The notes under the pieces: model-generated
Database searches by the model: none
Seen by the model: only the letters and a program-made list of their open reading frames with translations
What the model was told of the DNA's origin: nothing
In this document: in pieces, positions 35,094-44,320 of the stretch
How the letters are laid out: every line of letters begins with the position of its first letter
Position numbering within the stretch: position 1 is the first letter of the stretch
Assembly (NCBI RefSeq): GCF_020026915.1
Contig: NZ_JAINUY010000002.1
Location: 186,001-250,000, forward strand
Source of the DNA: Flavobacterium potami
GTDB taxonomy: Bacteria; Bacteroidota; Bacteroidia; Flavobacteriales; Flavobacteriaceae
DNA: 64,000 nucleotides
Direction: 5' to 3'
Program-made: the position numbers and the translations under genes

Positions 35094-38084
35094 ATGCAGA
35101 ATAAAGGACTTATTAAATTTTTCGCAATTCTATTTGCATTGGTAAGTATTTACCAACTATCATTCACTTTTGTGGCAAATGGTGTCAAAAGTGAAGCTAA
35201 AGCTTTCGCAGGAGATAATCCTGACAAAGAGCTGAAATATTTAGATTCTATTGGTAAAGAAAAAGTATTAAATCTTGGTTTTACTGATTTCACTTACAAC
35301 GAAGTGAAAAACAAGCAACTTAATAAAGGTCTTGACTTAGAAGGAGGAATCAACGTTATTCTTCAAATTTCTATTAAAGATGTATTAAAAGGTTTGGCTA
35401 ATAATTCTAAAAATCCAGTTTTTAATAAATCATTAGCTGATGCATCTGCAAATTTAGAAGGAAACAAAACGTATTTAAATAAGTTTTTTGAAGCTTTTGA
35501 TGCGAATTCAAAAGGTTCTGTAAAATTAGCATCTCCAGATATCTTCGCTAACAGAAGTCTTCAGGGAGAAGGTGGAGTAGATTTTCAAATGTCTGATGCT
35601 CAGGTTCAGAAAGTTATCAAAAGAAAAGTTGATGAGTCTGTAGAAAGTGCTTTTAAAGTATTAAGAGAGCGTATCGACAAATTTGGTGTTACTCAACCAA
35701 ACATCCAAAAATTAGGAGAAACAGGAAGAATCTTAGTAGAGCTTCCAGGTGCTAAGGATGTTGATAGAATTAAAAAATTATTAGGTGGAAAAGCTCAATT
35801 AGAGTTCTGGGAAACTTATAAAATGGAAGAGATTGGAAACTTCCTTGTTTCTGCAAACGAAGCTTTAAAGAAAACTGAAGTTAAGACAACTGAAACAAAA
35901 GCAGTAGCTAAAGATTCATTAAATGCGTTGTTGACTGATGCAAAAGATTCTCTTGATACTAAAAAAGGAAATAATCCTTTATTTGATAAAATTGTAGGTA
36001 ATGGTGGTGGGCCGGTTTTAGGTTATTTTGCACCAAAAGATACAGCAGCTATCAATGCTTATTTTAAAAGACCTGAAATTAGAGTTTTATTGGCTGCTGA
36101 CCAACACTATGCGAAATTTGTTTGGAGTAAGCCAACTACAATAAAAGATCAAAAAGCAAAAGATTTAAAAAGTGCTAAAGATATTGAGGTTGTTGAATTA
36201 TATGCTTTAAAAGGAAATAGAGACAACAATCCAGCAATGAGCGGTGGTGTTGTTACTGATGCAAAAGATACTTTTGACCAAATGGGTAAACCTGCGGTTT
36301 CTATGCAAATGAACAGCCAAGGTGCTAAAGTTTGGGAAGAGTTAACAGGAAGAGCATTTGCTCAAAAAAGCTATATTGCTATTGTATTAGATGATATCGT
36401 ATATTCTGCTCCAGGTGTAACAAGCGGTCCTATTGCTGGAGGAAGATCTGAAATTACAGGTTCATTTGATGTTGCTGAAACTAAAGATTTAGCTAACGTG
36501 TTAAATGCAGGTAAATTACCAGCTTCTGCAGATATTATTCAATCAACTGTTGTAGGTCCATCTTTAGGACAAGCAGCTATTGATGCAGGTACAATTTCTT
36601 CTGTATTAGGTTTCTTATTAGTTTGTGTTTGGATGGTATTCTATTATGGTAAAGCTGGTTGGTATGCAAACCTTGCTTTATTATTAAACTTACTGTTCTT
36701 ATTCGGAATTATGGCAAGTTTTGGTTTTGTATTAACATTGCCAGGTATTGCAGGTATCGTATTAACATTAGGTACGGCGGTAGATGCGAACATTATTATT
36801 TATGAAAGAGCGAAAGAAGAGTTGCGTGAAGGTAAATCACTTTCTGAAGCAGTTCAGGCTTCTTACGGATGGCATGGTGCAATGCGTTCTATCATTGATG
36901 CTAACGTTACTCACGTTTTAACTGGAGCAATCTTGTTTATTTTTGGAACAGGTCCTATTAAAGGTTTTGCTTTAACATTATTAATTGGTATCGTAACTTC
37001 ATTGTTTACATCAATCTTTATTGCTAGAATCTTTATTGACAGAAATATTGCTGGAAAAGCAGATTTGACTTTCTGTACAAATATTACTAAAAACTGGTTT
37101 ACAAACTTCCACTTTGATTTCATTAAAGTGAAGAAATTTACGTATATCTTCTCTTCTATTGTTACGGTAGTAAGTTTAGTTTCGATCTTCTTTGTAAACG
37201 GATTAGATGAAGGTGTTGATTTTGTTGGAGGAAGAACTTTCCAAGTTAAATTCGAAAAACCAGTTGATGCTACTGTAGTTTCAGATGAATTATCTGCAGC
37301 TTTCGGTACTCCTGTTGAGGCTAAAATTTTAGGTGATGATGATCAGTTGAAAATCACTACGAAATATAAAATTAAAGAAGATGGTGTAGCTATTGATGAA
37401 GAAGTAAATCAGAAATTATATGCTGCATTACAGAAATATTTCCCAAATACTACTTACGATAAATTTACTAATTCTTATAATGGTAAAACTGTAGGGGTAT
37501 TACAAGCTTCTAAAGTTGGTGCTTCAATTTCTGAAGATATTAAAACTAACTCATATTGGGCAGTTCTTGGTGCTATGGCAGTTATCTTCTTATACTTAAT
37601 GGTATCTTTCCGTAAATGGCAATATTCATTAGGTGCGATTGCAGCTGTTGCGCATGACGTTGTATTTGTATTAGGAATTTACTCTTTATGTTATAAATTC
37701 ATGCCATTCCACATGGAAATGGATCAGCACTTTATCGCTGCAATTCTTACGGTAATTGGTTACTCAATGAACGATACAGTAATTGTATTTGACAGGGTAA
37801 GAGAGTTTATCATCGGAAACCGTAAAGGAAGTTTCGAAGATATCGTAAACGCTTCTATTAATACTACATTGTCAAGAACATTGAATACTTCATTAATGAT
37901 GATCATTGTATTGTTAACAATGTTTATCTTCGGTGGAGAGTCTATCAGAGGATTTATCTTTGCAATGTTAATTGGTATTATCGTGGGTACTTACTCTTCA
38001 TTATTCATTGCAACTCCAGTATTGGTAGATACGATTTCTAATGATGAGAAACACACAATTGAAGACAAACACAATAAGGCATAA
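35094..38084 (+). CDS. secDF: Fused protein translocase subunits SecD-SecF
   Basis: A 996-residue inner-membrane RND-type protein that uses the proton gradient to help pull secreted proteins from SecYEG. The SecD half (1 to about 650) has GLDLEGGINVIL (about 79-90), a large periplasmic P1 domain and GTAVDANIIIYERAKEEL in TM4. The SecF half follows with FVNGLDEGVDFVGGRTFQVKF (about 698-718), YSMNDTVIVFDRVRE and LNTSLMMIIVLLTMF. Fusion of both subunits in one chain is normal for Bacteroidota. It is monocistronic, with a long leader and its own terminator. Confidence 0.95.
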   Translation: MQNKGLIKFFAILFALVSIYQLSFTFVANGVKSEAKAFAGDNPDKELKYLDSIGKEKVLNLGFTDFTYNEVKNKQLNKGLDLEGGINVILQISIKDVLKGLANNSKNPVFNKSLADASANLEGNKTYLNKFFEAFDANSKGSVKLASPDIFANRSLQGEGGVDFQMSDAQVQKVIKRKVDESVESAFKVLRERIDKFGVTQPNIQKLGETGRILVELPGAKDVDRIKKLLGGKAQLEFWETYKMEEIGNFLVSANEALKKTEVKTTETKAVAKDSLNALLTDAKDSLDTKKGNNPLFDKIVGNGGGPVLGYFAPKDTAAINAYFKRPEIRVLLAADQHYAKFVWSKPTTIKDQKAKDLKSAKDIEVVELYALKGNRDNNPAMSGGVVTDAKDTFDQMGKPAVSMQMNSQGAKVWEELTGRAFAQKSYIAIVLDDIVYSAPGVTSGPIAGGRSEITGSFDVAETKDLANVLNAGKLPASADIIQSTVVGPSLGQAAIDAGTISSVLGFLLVCVWMVFYYGKAGWYANLALLLNLLFLFGIMASFGFVLTLPGIAGIVLTLGTAVDANIIIYERAKEELREGKSLSEAVQASYGWHGAMRSIIDANVTHVLTGAILFIFGTGPIKGFALTLLIGIVTSLFTSIFIARIFIDRNIAGKADLTFCTNITKNWFTNFHFDFIKVKKFTYIFSSIVTVVSLVSIFFVNGLDEGVDFVGGRTFQVKFEKPVDATVVSDELSAAFGTPVEAKILGDDDQLKITTKYKIKEDGVAIDEEVNQKLYAALQKYFPNTTYDKFTNSYNGKTVGVLQASKVGASISEDIKTNSYWAVLGAMAVIFLYLMVSFRKWQYSLGAIAAVAHDVVFVLGIYSLCYKFMPFHMEMDQHFIAAILTVIGYSMNDTVIVFDRVREFIIGNRKGSFEDIVNASINTTLSRTLNTSLMMIIVLLTMFIFGGESIRGFIFAMLIGIIVGTYSSLFIATPVLVDTISNDEKHTIEDKHNKA

Positions 38085-38107
38085 TCAAAAACCTTATTTT
38101 TAAATAC

Positions 38108-38140
38108 TAAAAGATCCAGTTTTCACTGGATCTTTTTTTT
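38108..38140 (+). terminator. Terminator after secDF
   Basis: AAAGATCCAGT (38110-38120) and ACTGGATCTTT (38125-38135), loop TTTC, then a T-run. Confidence 0.9.
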
Positions 38141-38169
38141 ATGTTTGTAATTATGAATGGAATTTATTT

Positions 38170-38784
38170 ATGATAAAAAAATTACTAGTCTTTTCTATAT
38201 TCTTTTTTGTTTTTATGCAAATCAAAGGACAACAGAAAAATGAGAAGTTTAGGGTAGGTATTGGTTATGGTTTTGGAAGTGAATTCAATAATCGAAATTA
38301 TACTTTTACAAATCATTTTTATAAAGCACAATTGTATTACCAATTTAAAGAGTCTCAAAATTTTAGATATGAAATTTTGGTTCAGCCCGAAATTAATTTT
38401 GGAAAGCATCAATTGTTGAATTTATATTTTGTCAAACCAGAAACTCCTAATTTCGAACAAAAAAGAGCTGAATATCTGAAATTGAAAGATGTTCATGAAT
38501 ATGTGTTGAATATTGGTTTTATAATTAGAAAACCAATTTCAAAATATTATTCGTTTTATCTTTTGGGGAGTGTAGGTCCGTTAATTACCGATACAGAAAC
38601 AGAGCGTATGTCTAAAGGTTTTGCTTTTGCGGATGTTTTCGCATTTGGTGTTACAGCTGATTGTGATCCATTTCGATTTGATGTTCGACCAAGTGTAAGG
38701 CATGTTTCTAATGCAGGGCTAGGAAGTTCGAATGCGGGTTATAACACAAAAAATATTGAATTTGGTATTTCTTGTCGACTATAA
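38170..38784 (+). CDS. PagL-like lipid A deacylase family outer-membrane protein
   Basis: A 204-residue exported beta-barrel (signal peptide 1-21, ending IKGQ). The last strand carries RPSVRHVSNAGLGSSNAGYN (about 174-193), matching the PagL/acyloxyacyl hydrolase motif in which a His and a Ser two residues apart form the active site; a Glu follows in NIEFG. Such enzymes remove the 3-O acyl chain of lipid A in the outer membrane. The match is confined to this motif and general length, so a non-enzymatic small barrel remains possible. Confidence 0.62.
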   Translation: MIKKLLVFSIFFFVFMQIKGQQKNEKFRVGIGYGFGSEFNNRNYTFTNHFYKAQLYYQFKESQNFRYEILVQPEINFGKHQLLNLYFVKPETPNFEQKRAEYLKLKDVHEYVLNIGFIIRKPISKYYSFYLLGSVGPLITDTETERMSKGFAFADVFAFGVTADCDPFRFDVRPSVRHVSNAGLGSSNAGYNTKNIEFGISCRL

Positions 38785-38789
38785 AAAGA

Positions 38790-38820
38790 AATAGCCCGAT
38801 ATCTTAGATATCGGGCTATT
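38790..38820. terminator. Bidirectional terminator between the PagL-like gene and lgt
   Basis: AATAGCCCGATATCT and AGATATCGGGCTATT form a perfect 15-bp inverted repeat around one T, between two convergent genes. Confidence 0.92.
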
Positions 38821-38838
38821 TTATAAATTAAATAAATT

Positions 38839-39771
38839 TTATGATTCAGAGAGTGGGTTTCTTTGTGCTCTAATGATAAAGAAAAGACCGATTATGATAA
38901 AAGGGATACTTAACCATTGTCCTGTAGAAAAGTAACCTAAAGTATCTTCTAATCCACCTTGTTTTGATTTTACAAATTCAATAATAAAACGAACAACGAA
39001 TAAAAGGACTAAAAACGTTCCAAATAATAATCCTGTTTTAAGTCTTGCATTTGTTTTCCAATAAAGAAAAAATAAAATTGCAAATACAAAAATGTAGCAA
39101 AAGGCTTCGTACAATTGAGTAGGGTGTTTTACAGGTACTTCTGCTAATATATTAGCAAATTTAGGATCTGTTATAACTGCATTATAAGCTTCTTTAGGAT
39201 CGCTAATTCCTGTTTTGCCTACGATTTGATATCTGTCAAATTTGTCGTGTAAAAAACGGATTCCGAATGGTGATGTAGTTTCGTTTCCTACAATTTCCGA
39301 ATTCATAAAATTACCAATACGAACAAAAATGGCACCACTGGCAACGGGAATTACAACACGATCTAAGATCCATAGCATAGGACGTTTTAAAATCTTTTTA
39401 CTATAATAATACATCGCAACTATAATAGCAATTGCAGCACCATGACTAGCTAAACCTTGAAATCCTGTAAAGTGGAATTCTGGTTCAAATTTGACAGGAA
39501 GAATGATTTCTAATAAATGATCTTTGAAATAATCCCAATCATAAAAGAAAACATGACCTAAACGTGCTCCAATCAAAGTGGCAAGAACTGTCCAAACAAA
39601 TAAAGAATCTAATTTTTCGAGTGATTCGTTCTCTCTTTCGAAAATCTTTTTCATTAGAAACCATCCTAATCCAAACGCAATTACAAACATTAAGCTATAA
39701 TAGCGAATCATAAAAAAACCTAAATCGATTCCTTCAGAAGGATTCCAGATTAAATGTAGGGCATGTGTCAT
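38839..39771 (-). CDS. lgt: Prolipoprotein diacylglyceryl transferase
   Basis: A 310-residue inner-membrane enzyme that attaches diacylglycerol to the lipobox Cys of prolipoproteins, the first step of lipoprotein maturation. About seven helices are visible. Signature residues are in FMIRYYSLMFVIAFGLGW (N-terminal), LIGARLGHVFFYDWDYF, GLASHGAAIAI and the diagnostic RIGNFMNSEIVGNETTSPFG (about 157-176), plus HPTQLYEAFCYI. It is downstream of yidD and cysS on the same strand, a plausible operon. Confidence 0.94.
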   Translation of the reverse strand: MTHALHLIWNPSEGIDLGFFMIRYYSLMFVIAFGLGWFLMKKIFERENESLEKLDSLFVWTVLATLIGARLGHVFFYDWDYFKDHLLEIILPVKFEPEFHFTGFQGLASHGAAIAIIVAMYYYSKKILKRPMLWILDRVVIPVASGAIFVRIGNFMNSEIVGNETTSPFGIRFLHDKFDRYQIVGKTGISDPKEAYNAVITDPKFANILAEVPVKHPTQLYEAFCYIFVFAILFFLYWKTNARLKTGLLFGTFLVLLFVVRFIIEFVKSKQGGLEDTLGYFSTGQWLSIPFIIIGLFFIIRAQRNPLSES

Positions 39772-39834
39772 GTAGTATGTTTTTGTATATATGTAAAAAT
39801 AAATATTTAATGTAAAGTAGCTCTTTATAAAAAG

Positions 39835-40077
39835 TTAATGTTTATGGCTACATTTCTTTTCCGGTACGGGATCATATCCAGTTCTTCCCCAAGGATGACA
39901 GCTTAAAATGCGCTTTAATCCTAGGTATCCTCCGTAAAATAATCCATGAATTTGTAAAGCCTGAATCATATAAGTGGAACAAGTCGGTTCAAATCTGCAA
40001 GATGCCGGTGTAAATGGCGAAATTGCGGTTTGATAAAAACGGACTAACAGAACAAAAGGATATATTAGAAATTTCAT
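39835..40077 (-). CDS. yidD: YidD membrane protein insertion efficiency factor
   Basis: An 80-residue protein with the conserved family pattern: an amphipathic N-terminal helix ([20 protein letters not shown]), then [18 protein letters not shown] with paired Cys, and [20 protein letters not shown]. YidD sits at the inner membrane and assists YidC-dependent insertion. It lies between lgt and cysS. Confidence 0.94.
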   Translation of the reverse strand: MKFLIYPFVLLVRFYQTAISPFTPASCRFEPTCSTYMIQALQIHGLFYGGYLGLKRILSCHPWGRTGYDPVPEKKCSHKH

Positions 40078-40086
40078 AATCTAAAA

Positions 40087-40177
40087 ATTAGTAATCAGTA
40101 TTCATGTTGTTAGTGTTCAGAGATTGTATGTTTTTTAGTCAAACTGAATGCTAAAAACGGTTTACTGAATACTAAAT
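40087..40177. repeat. Decayed inverted heptamer element at the cysS stop codon
   Basis: TTAGTAA, TCAGTAT, TCATGTT, GTTAGTG, TTCAGAG units (40088-40122) face ACTGAAT-type units (40144-40177). AGTATTCA and TGAATACT are perfect complements. The right arm contains the last codons and stop of cysS (40162). Confidence 0.55.
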
Positions 40178-41640
40178 GTTGTTCCTTCTTTTCCGTCTTT
40201 CAGCTGTATTCCTAAAGCAATTAACTGATCGCGAATTTGATCAGAAAGAGCGAAGTTTTTATCTGCTCTGGCTTGATTTCTCATCCCGATGAGCATATTT
40301 ACTACACCTTCTAGTTTATCGTCTTCATCAGCATTTTTTTCGTCACTTAATCCTAACACATTAAAAACAAAAGCATTTACGGCTGCTGTAAAACTAGCTA
40401 GATCTTCAGTAGAAATAGTCTCTTTGCCATCTTTTAATAAATTGATGTATCGAACAGCTTCAAACAACTGGGCAATTAAAATAGGAGTGTTGAAATCATC
40501 GTTCATTGCATCGTAGCAAAGTTGTTTCCAAGCTCCAAAATCAATTGAACTTGTATTTCCTGCTGTAATACTTGGTAGTGTTTCAACTGCTTCCATTAAT
40601 CTTTTGTATCCTTTTTCAGCGGCTACGATTGCATCATCAGAAAAGTCCAAAATACTTCTGTAATGTGCTTGAAGCATGAAAAAGCGAGTTACAGAAGCAG
40701 AAAATGGTTTGCTTAGGATATTATTATCTCCGCTTAGAATTTCGCCTGGTAAAATGTTGTTCCCAGTCGATTTTGCCATTTTTTTTCCGTTTAAAGTAAG
40801 CATGTTTGCATGCATCCAGTAATTTACCGGAGATTGACCTGTGCAAGCTTCGTTCTGTGCAATTTCACATTCGTGGTGAGGGAATTTTAAATCCATTCCA
40901 CCTCCGTGAATGTCAAAATGATTGCCAAGGTATTTCGTGCTCATTGCAGTACATTCTAAGTGCCAGCCTGGAAAACCATCACTCCAAGGTGAAGGCCATC
41001 TCATGATATGTTCTGGTTCGGCTTTTTTCCAAAGGGCAAAATCCTGCGGATTTCTTTTATCAGATTGCCCGTCAAGATCACGAGTATTGGCAAGCATATC
41101 TTCGATATTACGCCCACTTAAGATTCCGTAATTGTTGGTTTCATTATATTTTACGACATCAAAATAAACCGATCCGTTGGCAACGTAACCAATTCCTTTA
41201 TCAATAATTTTTTTGATGATTTCGATTTGCTCAATAATATGTCCCGTTGCTGTTGGCTCAATGCTTGGTGGCAAAAAGTTGAAAGCTTTTAGGATGTCAT
41301 GAAAATCGACAGTATAGCGTTGTACGACTTCCATTGGCTCTAACTGCTCCAAACGTGCTTTTTTAGCAATTTTATCTTCGCCTTCATCAACATCATCTAC
41401 AATGTGTCCAACATCGGTAATGTTACGAACATAACGAACTTTGTAATCCAGATGCAGAAAATACCTGAAAATTACATCGAAAGACATAAAAGTTCTTACG
41501 TTTCCTAAGTGAACATTACTATATACTGTTGGTCCACAAACATACATTCCAACATTTCCTTCATGGATTGGTTTGAAATCTTCTTTTTCACCCGAAAGCG
41601 AATTGTATATTTTTAAGGGCTGACTTGTATATAAAGGCAT
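40162..41640 (-). CDS. cysS: Cysteinyl-tRNA synthetase
   Basis: A 492-residue class I aminoacyl-tRNA synthetase that charges tRNA-Cys. The zinc/active-site region is [15 protein letters not shown] (33-47, HIGH variant HLGN), followed by [23 protein letters not shown] and HHECEIAQ give the other zinc ligands. The KMSKS loop is KKMAKSTGN near 286. The C-terminal helical DALR domain ends with [16 protein letters not shown]. The length is standard. The stop lies inside a heptamer-type element, and the leader upstream of the ATG is a TTGTTTN array. Confidence 0.95.
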   Translation of the reverse strand: MPLYTSQPLKIYNSLSGEKEDFKPIHEGNVGMYVCGPTVYSNVHLGNVRTFMSFDVIFRYFLHLDYKVRYVRNITDVGHIVDDVDEGEDKIAKKARLEQLEPMEVVQRYTVDFHDILKAFNFLPPSIEPTATGHIIEQIEIIKKIIDKGIGYVANGSVYFDVVKYNETNNYGILSGRNIEDMLANTRDLDGQSDKRNPQDFALWKKAEPEHIMRWPSPWSDGFPGWHLECTAMSTKYLGNHFDIHGGGMDLKFPHHECEIAQNEACTGQSPVNYWMHANMLTLNGKKMAKSTGNNILPGEILSGDNNILSKPFSASVTRFFMLQAHYRSILDFSDDAIVAAEKGYKRLMEAVETLPSITAGNTSSIDFGAWKQLCYDAMNDDFNTPILIAQLFEAVRYINLLKDGKETISTEDLASFTAAVNAFVFNVLGLSDEKNADEDDKLEGVVNMLIGMRNQARADKNFALSDQIRDQLIALGIQLKDGKEGTTFSIQ

Positions 41641-41649
41641 ATTTAATGT

Positions 41650-41684
41650 TTGTTTGTTGTTTATTGTTTGTCGTTTGTTGTTTT
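41650..41684. repeat. Heptamer array TTGTTTN between the S23-like gene and cysS
   Basis: Five units: TTGTTTG, TTGTTTA, TTGTTTG, TCGTTTG, TTGTTTT, starting nine bases before the cysS ATG. Confidence 0.9.
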
Positions 41685-41701
41685 AGCTAATGTCTAAAAA
41701 G

Positions 41702-42091
41702 TTACTTGAATTTAAGTCCTTTTATTTCACAATTGTTTAAATAATTCATCATTGCTCCAATTTTGTTCTTTACGAGTTCAGTCATTTCATTTAGTTTTAA
41801 ATGTTGTTCCTCGTTAATCAGCTTTTTGTCAAAAGCTCGATAAGACTGCGATTTGACTTCTCCTGCAGAACCTTTAGCTATACTTAAGAAGTTAATAAAT
41901 TCTCTGTTTCCATTTCTTTCAAAACCTTCAGCGATGTTATCCATAATCGATCCTGAACTTCTGTCAATTTGATTTCTTAAGGCATAATTTGTTTTCAAGT
42001 CGCTGTTTTGAATTAAGGTGTCAATTTGCTTGCAGATTTCTCGTGCCAATCTCCAAATTTCTAAATCTTCAAACTTTTGAATTTTCGCCAT
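41702..42091 (-). CDS. S23/IVS-type four-helix-bundle protein
   Basis: A 129-residue helical protein of the family first seen in 23S rRNA intervening sequences and related to Avd of diversity-generating retroelements. It begins MAKIQKFEDLEIWRLAREIC. The central motif is QIDRSSGSIMDNIAEGFERN (about 46-65), followed by REFINFLSIAKGSAGEVKSQ (about 68-87), the two most conserved stretches. It is probably a basic-surfaced oligomeric nucleic-acid-binding bundle. There is no rRNA here; it lies between cysS and folE with heptamer arrays on both sides. The ATG at 42091 is preferred over an in-frame TTG at 42106. Confidence 0.88.
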   Translation of the reverse strand: MAKIQKFEDLEIWRLAREICKQIDTLIQNSDLKTNYALRNQIDRSSGSIMDNIAEGFERNGNREFINFLSIAKGSAGEVKSQSYRAFDKKLINEEQHLKLNEMTELVKNKIGAMMNYLNNCEIKGLKFK

Positions 42092-42101
42092 CAGAACTAT
42101 G

Positions 42102-42129
42102 AACAATTAACCAAAAACAATAAACTATT
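42102..42129. repeat. Heptamer array AACNANN between folE and the S23-like gene
   Basis: AACAATT, AACCAAA, AACAATA, AACTATT; the last unit runs into the folE stop codon (42130-42128). It resembles the complement of the array on the other side of the S23-like gene. Confidence 0.7.
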
Positions 42130-42799
42130 AAAACTGCGTATCTAGTTTAATATAATCTAAAAATTCTCTCTTAGTTTGAGGGTCTTTGAATTTTCCACCG
42201 AATTCAGAAGTTACTGTACTACTTTCGATATCTTTAATTCCGCGAGAGTTTACGCAAAGGTGTTTTGCATCGATAACGCAAGCCACATCTTCTGTACCCA
42301 AAGCTTTTTGAAGTTCTTGAACAATCTGCATTGTTAAACGCTCTTGAACTTGAGGTCTTTTTGCATAATATTCAACGATACGGTTCATTTTTGATAAACC
42401 AATAACGCGTCCGCTTGAGATGTAAGCTACGTGAGCGCGCCCAATGATTGGCAGTAAATGGTGCTCGCAAGTAGAATAAACGGTAATGTTTTTCTCTACA
42501 AGCATTTCGCCATATTTGTAATTGTTGTCAAAAGTGGATGCTTTTGGCTGTTTTGCAGGATTTAATCCTCCAAAAATTTCTTTTACAAACATTTTTGCAA
42601 CTCGATTTGGAGTTCCTTTAATGCTGTCATCTGTCAAATCCATTCCAAGAGTTTGTAGAATGCTTTCGACATCTTTTTTAATTTTTTCTATTTTTTCTTC
42701 GTCAGTTATATCAAAAGCATCATCTCTTAGAGGGTTTTTGGCATTACTGCTAAAGTGATTATCTCCTATTTCGTCTAAAAATTCTTCGTTGTTTATCAT
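42128..42799 (-). CDS. folE: GTP cyclohydrolase I
   Basis: A 223-residue enzyme opening GTP to 7,8-dihydroneopterin triphosphate, the entry to folate, tetrahydrobiopterin and queuosine precursors. Zinc ligands Cys111 and His114 lie in STCEHHLLPIIG, with the third ligand Cys182 in KHLCVNSRG. LSKMNRIVEYYAKRPQVQERL (about 135-155) is the family signature. The acidic N-terminal 35 residues are a variable extension. The length is typical for FolE type IA. It heads the run folE, S23-like, cysS, yidD, lgt. Confidence 0.95.
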   Translation of the reverse strand: MINNEEFLDEIGDNHFSSNAKNPLRDDAFDITDEEKIEKIKKDVESILQTLGMDLTDDSIKGTPNRVAKMFVKEIFGGLNPAKQPKASTFDNNYKYGEMLVEKNITVYSTCEHHLLPIIGRAHVAYISSGRVIGLSKMNRIVEYYAKRPQVQERLTMQIVQELQKALGTEDVACVIDAKHLCVNSRGIKDIESSTVTSEFGGKFKDPQTKREFLDYIKLDTQF

Positions 42800-42946
42800 T
42801 AAAAACTACTATTAGTATGTGTATTCCTTTTTAAGGCGGTAAAGATAATTAATAAATAGGAAACCTTTTCTATGCTTTTTAGGATTTAATTGCTCCTTTT
42901 TGAATATAATTTAATTTAAAAATAATTCAAAGCAGTTTAAAAACGA

Positions 42947-42978
42947 AAAAGGCAATAACGAAAGAGTTATTGCCTTTT
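42947..42978. terminator. Terminator between the aminotransferase gene and folE
   Basis: AAAAGGCAATAAC (42947-42959) and GTTATTGCCTTTT (42966-42978), loop GAAAGA, symmetric A/T flanks. It terminates the minus-strand aminotransferase. Confidence 0.88.
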
Positions 42979-43001
42979 AAAATTATAATATAATCAATTG
43001 A

Positions 43002-44198
43002 TTATCTGTTGTTGTAAACCAATAAACCTTCCTTTAAAATGTTTACGGCTGTGATCAAATCTTTTTTGTTTAAAACATAAGCAATACGAACCTGATTTAG
43101 TCCCATTCCAGGTGTCGAATAGAAACCTTTTGCAGGAGCAATCATTACCGTTTCGCCATTTAAGTTGTAACTTTCTAAAAGCCATTGTGCAAAATCGTCT
43201 GAGTTTTCTATTGGCAATTCTGCAATACAATAAAATGCTCCTTTTGGTTTTGTTACAATAACACCGTCAATTTTGTTTAATTCGGCAATTAAAGTGTCAC
43301 GGCGTTCTTTGTATTCTGAAATTACTTCATCAAAATAACTTTGAGGAGTGTCAATTGCAGCTTCGCAAGCGATTTGTTCAATAGTAGGTGGACTTAAACG
43401 TGCCTGTGCAAATTTCATTACTGTCGCCAAAACTTCTTTGTTTTTAGTAACCAAACAGCCAATTCTTGCTCCGCACATACTGTAACGTTTAGAAACAGAA
43501 TCGACCATGATGACATTTTGCTGAACATCTTCCAAATTCATCACAGAAAAATGCACATCATTACCATCGTATAAAAACTCACGGTACACTTCGTCGGCAA
43601 TTAAATATAAGTCGTGTTTCTTTATCAAACCCGCCAATTGTTTAATTTCTGCTTCAGAATATAAATATCCAGTCGGATTTCCAGGATTGCAAATCAGAAT
43701 GGCTTTTGTTTTAGGTGTAATTAATTTTTCTACTTCTTCAATGCTAGGTAAGGCAAATGCAGTTTCAATTGTAGAAACCAAAGGTACGACAGTTGCGCTC
43801 GTTGATGAAGCAAATGCATGATAATTAGCATAGAAAGGCTCCGGGATAATGATTTCATCTCCTGGATCTGTAATTGTGGCCAGTGCAAAAAGTAAGGCTT
43901 CAGAACCACCAGTTGTAACAATGATGTCTTCTGGGTTAACGTTTACATTTTGGCGCTGGTAAAAATGTGCTAATTTTTTTCTATAGCTTTCATATCCGGC
44001 AGACGGACTGTATTCTATAAGTGTCAAATCAATATTTTTTACCGCCTCGATGGCCACTTCGGGTGTCTTGATATCCGGTTGACCAATGTTTAAGTGATAC
44101 ACTTTGTGCCCTTTTTGCTTTGCTAAATCTGCGAAAGGTGCCAGCTTGCGTATCGGTGATTCAGGCATGTTTTTGCCCTTGAGTGAAATTGTTGGCAT
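43002..44198 (-). CDS. PLP-dependent aminotransferase, class I/II (AspC-like)
   Basis: A 398-residue fold-type I aminotransferase. It starts MPTISLKGKNMPESPIRKL; NIGQPDIKTP and EYSPSAGYESYR bind the substrate side, NPGNPTGYLYS and ADEVYREFLYDG hold the PLP-contacting Asn and Asp, and SVSKRYSMCGARIG holds the Schiff-base Lys (about 233-237). The C-terminal Arg for the alpha-carboxylate is in NQVRIAYV. It most resembles aspartate/aromatic aminotransferases; the substrate is uncertain. The ATG at 44198 is preferred, since the 71 further upstream codons encode a non-conserved AT-rich tract. Confidence 0.9.
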   Translation of the reverse strand: MPTISLKGKNMPESPIRKLAPFADLAKQKGHKVYHLNIGQPDIKTPEVAIEAVKNIDLTLIEYSPSAGYESYRKKLAHFYQRQNVNVNPEDIIVTTGGSEALLFALATITDPGDEIIIPEPFYANYHAFASSTSATVVPLVSTIETAFALPSIEEVEKLITPKTKAILICNPGNPTGYLYSEAEIKQLAGLIKKHDLYLIADEVYREFLYDGNDVHFSVMNLEDVQQNVIMVDSVSKRYSMCGARIGCLVTKNKEVLATVMKFAQARLSPPTIEQIACEAAIDTPQSYFDEVISEYKERRDTLIAELNKIDGVIVTKPKGAFYCIAELPIENSDDFAQWLLESYNLNGETVMIAPAKGFYSTPGMGLNQVRIAYVLNKKDLITAVNILKEGLLVYNNR

Positions 44199-44215
44199 GA
44201 TATAAATTATTGAAG

Positions 44216-44227
44216 TGCAAATTTGCA
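44216..44227. promoter_or_regulatory. Palindrome TGCAAATTTGCA in a divergent promoter region
   Basis: A perfect 12-base palindrome 18 bases upstream of the aminotransferase start, in the gap shared with the protease gene. Its minus-strand half CAAATTTG is one base off the -7 consensus, so it could be a promoter element, an operator or both. Confidence 0.35.
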
Positions 44228-44320
44228 TTTTTTTTTCGTATTTAACGTAAATAATACGGGTACTTCTAAAAATGTAACAATAATAAATATATTTACTAAT
44301 TTTATAATAAAATATTGTCA

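Noticed and set aside
41702..42091. An rRNA intervening sequence or rRNA fragment
   Set aside because: Only the protein family links to 23S rRNA; the surrounding DNA is cysS and folE, with no rRNA sequence.
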